Shown here in pieces: positions 49,278-54,533 of a DNA stretch of 56,027 nt. The notes under the pieces were generated by a model, which worked only from the letters and a program-made list of their open reading frames with translations, made no database searches and had not been told where the DNA came from. The stretch comes from a virus, in IMG/VR virus record IMGVR_UViG_3300022871_000021, positions 1 through 56,027 of that record; one strand, given 5' to 3'. A program made the translations under genes and the position numbers. Every line of letters begins with the position of its first letter. Within the stretch, counting starts at the first letter, position 1.

Positions 49278-49870
49278 AAGAGATTGGATATAAGCTAGCT
49301 ATTCATCAAAGACATTTTGATGAATTAGTTGGAAAGTGCGATATGTTATCTCAACAGCTAGATGTCCATAAGAAGAGGTCTAGCCTTATTTCTCATAAAC
49401 AGGAAGTTTATTCCAAGTCAATAGAGATATTGGATTTAGCCCAAAAGGTCTCTAGGGTTACGATGAAAGATGGCTTCGAATCTATAGTAACATATGCCCT
49501 TCAATTTATTCTTGGCGTGGGTTATAAGTTTGAACTTGAGTTTGATAGGTGGGGTAAATATCACGAAGTTAACTTCAATATAAAAACTGATGATTTCAAT
49601 CTAGCGTTTGACCCTCTCGATACATCTGGAGGCGGAACGATAGATATAGTTTCTCTGGCGTTAAGGGTAGCTATTATGGAATTACATAAACCAGAAATAT
49701 GTGGGCCTATAATTCTTGATGAAAGTTTTAAACATTTATCTCGTCAGCATTTATTTAAGGCAGGTGAATTTTTAAACGCTTTAGCTGAAAGAGTGGGTAG
49801 GCAGATAATAATAGTGTCTCATAAATCTGAACTTGTTAAAATGGCTCACAAAGCTATAGAGGTTAAATGA
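49250..49870 (+). CDS. Rad50/SbcC C-terminal half
   Basis: 206 residues. N-terminal coiled coil (EEIGYKLAIHQRHFDELVGK), then the C-lobe of an ABC/SMC ATPase: DTSGGGTIDIVSLALRVAIM (signature), ICGPIILDESFKHLS (Walker B) and QIIIVSHKSELVKMA (switch His). It has no Walker A, which is in the gene at 45776, 3.5 kb upstream. The two proteins must associate to make a working ATPase. It overlaps the coiled-coil gene by 28 nt. Confidence 0.88.
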   Translation: MSEDFTGKIEEIGYKLAIHQRHFDELVGKCDMLSQQLDVHKKRSSLISHKQEVYSKSIEILDLAQKVSRVTMKDGFESIVTYALQFILGVGYKFELEFDRWGKYHEVNFNIKTDDFNLAFDPLDTSGGGTIDIVSLALRVAIMELHKPEICGPIILDESFKHLSRQHLFKAGEFLNALAERVGRQIIIVSHKSELVKMAHKAIEVK

Positions 49871-50298
49871 AATTAAAGATTGAATTAGTTCCTTCGTCTT
49901 CTTTTTATAAGAACGTTCGTAGTAATGTATCAAGAAGTGAATGGGATATAATCAGAAGAAAATCTTATCAGAAGGCAAATTATAAATGCGAAATATGTGG
50001 CGGAGTAGGGAGCAAGCATCCAGTTGAGTGTCACGAAGTTTGGGAATATGATATAAAAACTAAAATTCAAAAATTAGTTGGATTTATTTCTCTTTGCCCT
50101 AAATGTCATCAAGTAAAACATATTGGGTTATCGCAAATTCGAGGTCTTTACGGTGAATGCTTAGAACATCTTTCTAAGGTGAATAATATATCGATAGATA
50201 AAGCTGAAAAATATATTGATGAGCGCTTCGAGGAATGGCAAGAGCGGAGTAATATTAAATGGACGTTGGATATAAGTTTACTAGAAATAAATAAATGA
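49867..50298 (+). CDS. HNH endonuclease
   Basis: 143 residues. HNH core: YKCEICGGVGSKHPVECHEV followed by GFISLCPKCHQVKHIG, with two zinc knuckles (CxxC and CxxC). N-terminal SEWDIIRRKSYQKAN is usual for this type. Could be a homing enzyme or take part in DNA processing with Rad50-Mre11 just upstream. ATGA overlap at both ends. Confidence 0.85.
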   Translation: MKLKIELVPSSSFYKNVRSNVSRSEWDIIRRKSYQKANYKCEICGGVGSKHPVECHEVWEYDIKTKIQKLVGFISLCPKCHQVKHIGLSQIRGLYGECLEHLSKVNNISIDKAEKYIDERFEEWQERSNIKWTLDISLLEINK

Positions 50299-50639
50299 GT
50301 ATATGGACTTATCTTAAAACTTGTTTGGTAAAGGGTTGTAAAAATGAAGTAGATTTTCAAGGGCATCATATTATACATAGAGGTTCGGGAGGAAGTGATG
50401 GACCTTGGAATAGATTAAAAGTTTGTAGAATTCATCATAATGAAGCACATGATATCGGGGAAGATGGATTTTTAAGTAATCATCCAGAACTTAAATTTTG
50501 GGTGGAGAGGGGAAAAAGGATTGAACGGGTATGGCAGAAAGAAAAGACAGGAAAGCTAGAGAACTTATCGGAAGAAGAGCGAGACATCTTGAAATACATC
50601 CAGAAAGTAAGAAAGTTTTACTCAACGGTTTCGAGTTAA
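50295..50639 (+). CDS. HNH-type nuclease or zinc protein
   Basis: 114 residues. CLVKGCKNEVDFQGHHIIHR, then DGPWNRLKVCRIHHNEAHDI, is an HNH-like ββα-metal pattern with His-His and a C-x-x-H-H pair. Second HNH gene in tandem. The C-terminal third overlaps the RusA gene by 109 nt in another frame. Confidence 0.7.
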   Translation: MSIWTYLKTCLVKGCKNEVDFQGHHIIHRGSGGSDGPWNRLKVCRIHHNEAHDIGEDGFLSNHPELKFWVERGKRIERVWQKEKTGKLENLSEEERDILKYIQKVRKFYSTVSS

Positions 50640-51010
50640 TAGTTTGTTGCGATAAAGTATGTGCGAAGCCTAGAATGACTCGGAGTGATGTTTGGAAGAA
50701 GCGTCCGATAGTTGAAAGATGGCTTGCTTATAAAGATTTAATCGCAATGTCATATCGTTCACAAGGAGGAGTTACGTTTTTTAATCCTGTATCGGTTGGA
50801 TATATATTTTATCTAAAGGACAATCGGCGGATAGATTTGGATAATTTAATTAAAGGTATAAATGATGCGTTAAACAGGTTGGCTTGGCCTGACGACGATG
50901 TAAAGCATATTAGGCAGTATGATTATGCTCGGGCAGTTATAGATACAAGTTTAGAAGAGGAAAGAGTAAAAATAACAATAAAGCCGTTAGATGTTGGATT
51001 ATGTTGTTAG
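50531..51010 (+). CDS. rusA: RusA-like Holliday junction resolvase
   Basis: 159 residues. RIDLDNLIKGINDALNRLAW followed by PDDDVKHI is the RusA catalytic block (D-x-D-N...D-D), and CAKPRMTRSDVWKKRP matches the family N-terminal KPRxT motif. The first 30 residues are extra and lie over the previous gene; no other start exists before residue 45. It resolves recombination junctions made during phage replication. A GCTATAAT element follows its stop. Confidence 0.85.
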   Translation: MAERKDRKARELIGRRARHLEIHPESKKVLLNGFELIVCCDKVCAKPRMTRSDVWKKRPIVERWLAYKDLIAMSYRSQGGVTFFNPVSVGYIFYLKDNRRIDLDNLIKGINDALNRLAWPDDDVKHIRQYDYARAVIDTSLEEERVKITIKPLDVGLCC

Positions 51011-51018
51011 CTATAATA
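51009..51018 (+). promoter_or_regulatory. GCTATAAT gene-start element, copy 11
   Basis: AGCTATAATA overlapping the RusA stop codon, 27 nt before the ATG at 51046. Confidence 0.55.
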
Positions 51019-51045
51019 AGATATAGAGGATAGGGGGGTAGAGAA

Positions 51046-51321
51046 ATGAAAAATTTAATAGCCATAGTTATAATAGGGATTATAGTTTTATTATCTAATG
51101 CATCAGTAGCGTTGGCTAAACAGGTCTATAATTGTGTTGAGGGAAAGTGGGAGACTATTCCAGATAATTCAAAATGGAATCTTAGGTATAATTCTCATTC
51201 AGGCAAGTGGAGTTATCAGCCTAATGGGGCTAAGATTGTTGTAAATCATCATAATGATTCTTGGGATTGGGATTCAGGTCACGCCAATGAAGAGGACGAA
51301 GAGGATGAAGAGGATGATTAA
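51046..51321 (+). CDS. Exported small acidic protein
   Basis: 91 residues. Signal peptide: KNLIAIVIIGIIVLLSNASV then ALA and Lys-Gln, so cleavage after residue 24 is likely. Mature part is Trp/Asn-rich (KWNLRYNSHSGKWSYQPNGA) and ends in a run of Glu/Asp. A periplasmic or secreted early protein is unusual; function unknown. Confidence 0.65.
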   Translation: MKNLIAIVIIGIIVLLSNASVALAKQVYNCVEGKWETIPDNSKWNLRYNSHSGKWSYQPNGAKIVVNHHNDSWDWDSGHANEEDEEDEEDD

Positions 51322-51514
51322 TTTAATACAGAAAATTGCTAAGAAGAAGGTTCAATGTATTTATGTTGAAAAATTTTCATTTACTTCTCGTAAAAAGTAT
51401 TTATTAGAACAATCATTTTTGTGGGAAAATTCTTTAAGGTATCAATTATTAGAATTAGGTATTGCATGGTGCGATTTTAAGATAGAGTTTATTGGGTGTT
51501 TATGTAGGATATAG
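51314..51514 (+). CDS. Uncharacterised small protein
   Basis: 66 residues from ATG 51314 overlapping the previous stop; longer in-frame starts to 51254 lie inside the acidic-tail gene. Basic N-terminus, then SFTSRKKYLLEQSFLWENSL and a hydrophobic Cys-containing end. Low confidence. Confidence 0.4.
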   Translation: MINLIQKIAKKKVQCIYVEKFSFTSRKKYLLEQSFLWENSLRYQLLELGIAWCDFKIEFIGCLCRI

Positions 51515-51536
51515 TTAACTCAAAGGAGCGTGAGAA

Positions 51537-51701
51537 ATGAGCGATTATAAAGAATGTTTTTGTGTTGGTGCTTCTAAATGTGGAGATGATTCGTGCAATA
51601 TCGTCAAAGATTATATAAAGAAATGGGGTAGAGCATTTTGGAAAGAAGGACTAGGAAAGAAAGATGATAAGATATTTAGTTTAAGCAAGGAGACCAAATG
51701 A
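51537..51701 (+). CDS. Small cysteine-rich protein
   Basis: 54 residues, SD AAAGGAGCG. Four cysteines early (YKECFCVGASKCGDDSCNIV), then helical WGRAFWKEGLGKK. Stop overlaps the start of the decayed HTKGPW gene. Confidence 0.5.
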   Translation: MSDYKECFCVGASKCGDDSCNIVKDYIKKWGRAFWKEGLGKKDDKIFSLSKETK

Positions 51702-51989
51702 ACACACATACAAAAGGAAAGTGAAAAGTAGAAAAAGGCATGGACAGCAAGTTTTGCAAGACTTGGCTAATTACAGAAGGTTCTAGAATTATAGTTGAAA
51801 TATATAACGAAGAATCAGCCAAACCACATAGTCCATTGTGTTAATGTGCATGATAAGATGTTAAGAATGCTAAAAAATGCAAGTCTTTGGCATAAAGGGG
51901 ATAAGTGGAGAAACGGAAGTAAATTGAGTAGAGCAGCTTGGAAATCTCATAATAATAACTTAGACCAAATAATCGAGGAGGGACTATGA
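51698..51989 (+). pseudogene. Decayed HTKGPW-family gene (stop codon plus frameshift)
   Basis: The frame opens MNTHTKGK and then hits TGA (51722-51724) where family members have Trp (TGG). Read through, it continues VEKGMDSKFCKTWLITEGSR and IIVEIYNEESA. Near 51825 one extra A puts the rest out of frame; the following frame gives HIVHCVNVHDKMLRMLKNAS, a normal family continuation. So two lesions break one gene. The part after the shift is open to 51989. Confidence 0.75.
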
Positions 51990-52153
51990 ACGAGCATGAA
52001 TGCCAAGCTTGTGGAGGGCTTTTAAGTGAGTGCGTGAATTATGTCGGAAGCGAAGGAGCTCTTCAGGAGATTAAAACTGGTCGGTGGGTATGTTTGAATT
52101 ATAAGTGCAAGGAATATAAGAAACCGAAGGAGCTTAAAGAGGACAATAAATGA
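51986..52153 (+). CDS. Small zinc protein, paralogue of the 19880 N-terminal half
   Basis: 55 residues, SD GAGGAGGG. HECQACGGLLSECVNYVG, then WVCLNYKCKEYKKPKELKED, matches the N-terminal module of the Lar-like protein at 19880 (WVCVNIKCEDYQMPKEIK) in cysteine spacing and the PKE(I/L)K end. It lacks the Lar half. Confidence 0.6.
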   Translation: MNEHECQACGGLLSECVNYVGSEGALQEIKTGRWVCLNYKCKEYKKPKELKEDNK

Positions 52154-52154
52154 A

Positions 52155-52460
52155 ATGGCAACATTAATTTTTATAGAGAATAAGCATTGGCAGTTGAATT
52201 TTAGGGCAGACGGAAAAAGACATCGACTTTATGTACCTACTAAAAGAGTTGGCGAAAAGTTGGTGATGATGATTAAGGAGAATGAAGATATCAAGAAAAT
52301 GCGAGAGCGGTTGAAGTTTTATTTTGAAGAGGAGATTGGGCTATTGGAATATGAGATGCTTGCTGTAAAACAATTTATTTATAAAAAAAGGCTTTCTCCA
52401 GTTGAAAGAAAACAATGCCGAGATATATATAAAAAGGTTTTAAAGAGAAGTGGACAATGA
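52155..52460 (+). CDS. Uncharacterised protein
   Basis: 101 residues. Beta start (FIENKHWQLNFRADGKRHRL) then a long helix. The N-terminal beta hairpin recalls integrase-type arm domains, but no catalytic part follows. Basic overall. Confidence 0.5.
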   Translation: MATLIFIENKHWQLNFRADGKRHRLYVPTKRVGEKLVMMIKENEDIKKMRERLKFYFEEEIGLLEYEMLAVKQFIYKKRLSPVERKQCRDIYKKVLKRSGQ

Positions 52461-52505
52461 TAATAATTATTGGTGAAAACTATTAAAGAAAAATAGTATA
52501 AGGAT

Positions 52506-52694
52506 ATGGAAATGAAAGATAAATTTATGTCTCAATGGACTTTTGAAGGAAAAGAATTAACTACAGATGAAGCTAATGAAATGAGAGAGAATAAAGAAGA
52601 TTTTATGAGTGACGTTAATACGCAGACAATTAAACGAATAATAAAAGATAATCCTATGGAGTTTATGGACAAATTGTTAGAAGATAAGGAATGA
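52506..52694 (+). CDS. Uncharacterised small acidic protein
   Basis: 62 residues, helical, acidic (SQWTFEGKELTTDEANEMRE; NPMEFMDKLLEDKE). First of a run of small genes joined by near-identical GAGGATATG start sites. Confidence 0.45.
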   Translation: MEMKDKFMSQWTFEGKELTTDEANEMRENKEDFMSDVNTQTIKRIIKDNPMEFMDKLLEDKE

Positions 52695-52698
52695 GGAT

Positions 52699-53058
52699 AT
52701 GAAGGTTAAGGTTAATTTATGTGGATGGGCAGATAGCTTTTATGGCAGCAAAGTATTTTTTCCTTTACAAATAGCTATGAATGAATGTGTTGGAGATTGT
52801 GATTTCTTTTTTCAAGTTAAGAAAAAGTCTTCATCAGGTGGAGGTGTTAATACCCATTATAGAGTTGAAGTAATTGCTGCTAGATGTTGTGCCTGTGGAT
52901 ATCATGGTACACAAGAGACAATGGATTTTAGTATCTATGAATTTTCTTTTGAAGTTGCTCAATACACTAAAAATCTTATTTATCAAGGTGCAAGAGATTG
53001 TTTAAAGAATAAAAGGTTTACTACGGAAACCATAGAGATGCTGACTAAGGAGGAGTAA
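52699..53058 (+). CDS. Uncharacterised cysteine-containing protein
   Basis: 119 residues. Cysteines in NECVGDCDFFF and RCCACGYHGTQ could form a metal site. Preceded by GGAATGAGGATATG; ends LTKEE, which is the translated SD of the next gene. Not recognised. Confidence 0.5.
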   Translation: MKVKVNLCGWADSFYGSKVFFPLQIAMNECVGDCDFFFQVKKKSSSGGGVNTHYRVEVIAARCCACGYHGTQETMDFSIYEFSFEVAQYTKNLIYQGARDCLKNKRFTTETIEMLTKEE

Positions 53059-53061
53059 GAG

Positions 53062-53256
53062 ATGAATGCATGTGATTTTGAAAATATATGTGAAAGAGTT
53101 CATAAAGCATACTGTCAATATTGTATTGATATTAAGGGCAAAGAATATTGGACTAAAGGAGATTATTCAAAACTTGAATATAAAGTAAAATTAGCAGATA
53201 GATACACAGCTAGAGCAGTTTTAGATTATTTAAAAGAGAAAAATCTTTTAGTTTAA
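53062..53256 (+). CDS. Uncharacterised small protein
   Basis: 64 residues, SD AAGGAGGAG. Cys/Tyr-containing N-terminus (CDFENICERVHKAYCQYCID), helical end (YTARAVLDYLKEKN). Not recognised. Confidence 0.45.
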   Translation: MNACDFENICERVHKAYCQYCIDIKGKEYWTKGDYSKLEYKVKLADRYTARAVLDYLKEKNLLV

Positions 53257-53273
53257 CAAGGAGGAGTGAGGAT

Positions 53274-53459
53274 ATGATAACCCCAAAAGATTGGAAAGAA
53301 CATAAGAGCGAGATAATAGAACAAATCCTCGGTGAATATATTGATAATTATTTAAAATCAATCAATGTTAAAATATGGTATAGAGAAAGTAAATATGGGC
53401 GATGGACTTTTTCAACACCCCAATCTGAACTTACAGCAAATTACTTTATAGGAGAGTGA
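53274..53459 (+). CDS. Uncharacterised small protein
   Basis: 61 residues, SD AAGGAGGAGTGAGGATATG layout. Acidic helix (KSEIIEQILGEYIDNYLKS) then a basic Trp/Tyr part. Not recognised. Confidence 0.45.
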   Translation: MITPKDWKEHKSEIIEQILGEYIDNYLKSINVKIWYRESKYGRWTFSTPQSELTANYFIGE

Positions 53460-53463
53460 GGAT

Positions 53464-53766
53464 ATGAAACGACCTGTTAAGGAAAATATTACAAAAGATA
53501 TGGATTCCATTGAGATAGCCTTAACAATCCAATGGAACAACTGCTGTGATGATTGGGAGAAGTATTGGGAAGAAGAACATACTCTACATATTGAATCCGA
53601 GAAAGAATTATGCAAGTTAAAAGAATCTCTCCCTACTGTTGAGGAGATAGAGAAGATATTAATTAAAAAGATAGAAGTTATAGAGTGTAACCCAAGAACT
53701 TGTGGTGCTTATGCAACTTTTAAAGGAGCAGCCAAAGCCATACATAAAAGTTTAACTAAGGAGTGA
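53464..53766 (+). CDS. Uncharacterised protein
   Basis: 100 residues, start site GGAGAGTGAGGATATG. Contains TIQWNNCCDDWEKYWEEEHT and ends AAKAIHKSLTKE, the last residues again being the next gene's SD in translation. Not recognised. Confidence 0.45.
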   Translation: MKRPVKENITKDMDSIEIALTIQWNNCCDDWEKYWEEEHTLHIESEKELCKLKESLPTVEEIEKILIKKIEVIECNPRTCGAYATFKGAAKAIHKSLTKE

Positions 53767-53770
53767 GGAT

Positions 53771-53920
53771 ATGAAATTCATAGTTGATTTAACTTGTCCC
53801 GACGGAGATTTCATAAAAGAAGAAGTTGAAGAAATGATAACTGATTGGTTGGATAAGAAAAGAAAAGAAGGAATCGCTTTTAGATTATTATATTCAGTTA
53901 AAAAAAGAATTAAGGAGTGA
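53771..53920 (+). CDS. Uncharacterised very small protein
   Basis: 49 residues, start site AAGGAGTGAGGATATG. KFIVDLTCPDGDFIKEEVEE then a basic helix. Part of the small-gene run. Confidence 0.45.
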   Translation: MKFIVDLTCPDGDFIKEEVEEMITDWLDKKRKEGIAFRLLYSVKKRIKE

Positions 53921-53925
53921 GGAAT

Positions 53926-54063
53926 ATGGAATTATTGAATGAATTAATATTATATATAGCTAAGACCTTTACTTATGACGATGTGGTGCAACATTCAAAA
54001 GAAATATTAGAACAAGTTTTTTATGAAGCAGTTATTAATAATTTAACTAAGGAGGTTAAATAG
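53926..54063 (+). CDS. Uncharacterised very small protein
   Basis: 45 residues, start site AAGGAGTGAGGAATATG. Helical and acidic (ELLNELILYIAKTFTYDDVV), ends NNLTKEVK. Last of the small-gene run. Confidence 0.45.
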   Translation: MELLNELILYIAKTFTYDDVVQHSKEILEQVFYEAVINNLTKEVK

Positions 54064-54459
54064 ATGAGCAAACAGGATAAGCAGGATAATTTGGAATATC
54101 ATTTAGACACGGGAATAAGCTTAGAAGGATTGACGGGCCTCCCTTCAGACTTAAAGGAGGATGTAGTCTTTTTAAACGCCTGTGTTGGTGCTGTCGTAAC
54201 GTATTCCAAGGTTAAAGGCGGGCTAGGTATGCATGAGCATCGAAAGTTTTTTAGATTCAGAGAAGCTGTTCAAAAGGCTTTAGATTCTGAAGAGACTACA
54301 ATCGCTGATATAGATTCTGAGGCATTTAAGACTTTCTTGAAATGGTGGAACGAACAAAAGCCTGATGCTGGTATTAATGAGATGGTAATAAGAGTCGATA
54401 AGAAGATAGTCGAGGCCGTATCTAATCACGATAAGGTTCTCAACGAGGGTAAATCTTAA
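54064..54459 (+). CDS. Uncharacterised acidic protein
   Basis: 131 residues, SD AAGGAGG. Helical, acidic, with LEGLTGLPSDLKEDVVFLNA and KFFRFREAVQKALDSEET. Not recognised. It closes the run before a new promoter. Confidence 0.5.
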   Translation: MSKQDKQDNLEYHLDTGISLEGLTGLPSDLKEDVVFLNACVGAVVTYSKVKGGLGMHEHRKFFRFREAVQKALDSEETTIADIDSEAFKTFLKWWNEQKPDAGINEMVIRVDKKIVEAVSNHDKVLNEGKS

Positions 54460-54471
54460 CTTTTAATCATC

Positions 54472-54500
54472 TTGACAAATGAAATATAATATGATATATT
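54472..54500 (+). promoter_or_regulatory. Promoter with ATATAATAT box before the radical SAM gene
   Basis: TTGACA (54472-54477), 17-nt spacer, TATATT (54495-54500). ATATAATAT at 54484-54492 abuts the -10; the facing arm keeps only ATATT. Confidence 0.8.
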
Positions 54501-54533
54501 TGATATTGTCGGTATATTATCTTGGGGGTGTGT

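Noticed and set aside
51254-51313. Longer N-terminus for the gene ending at 51514
   Set aside because: It overlaps the acidic-tail gene over repetitive GAGGAT codons that open all frames; the coupled ATG at 51314 is simpler.
51722-51724. TGA read as Trp (alternative genetic code)
   Set aside because: Many genes in the window end cleanly in TGA at coupled ATGA junctions, and a frameshift also breaks this gene, so decay or sequencing error fits better.
52155-52460. Integrase arm-type DNA-binding domain
   Set aside because: Only a weak N-terminal beta resemblance; no catalytic Arg/His/Tyr residues, and no att-like repeats were seen.
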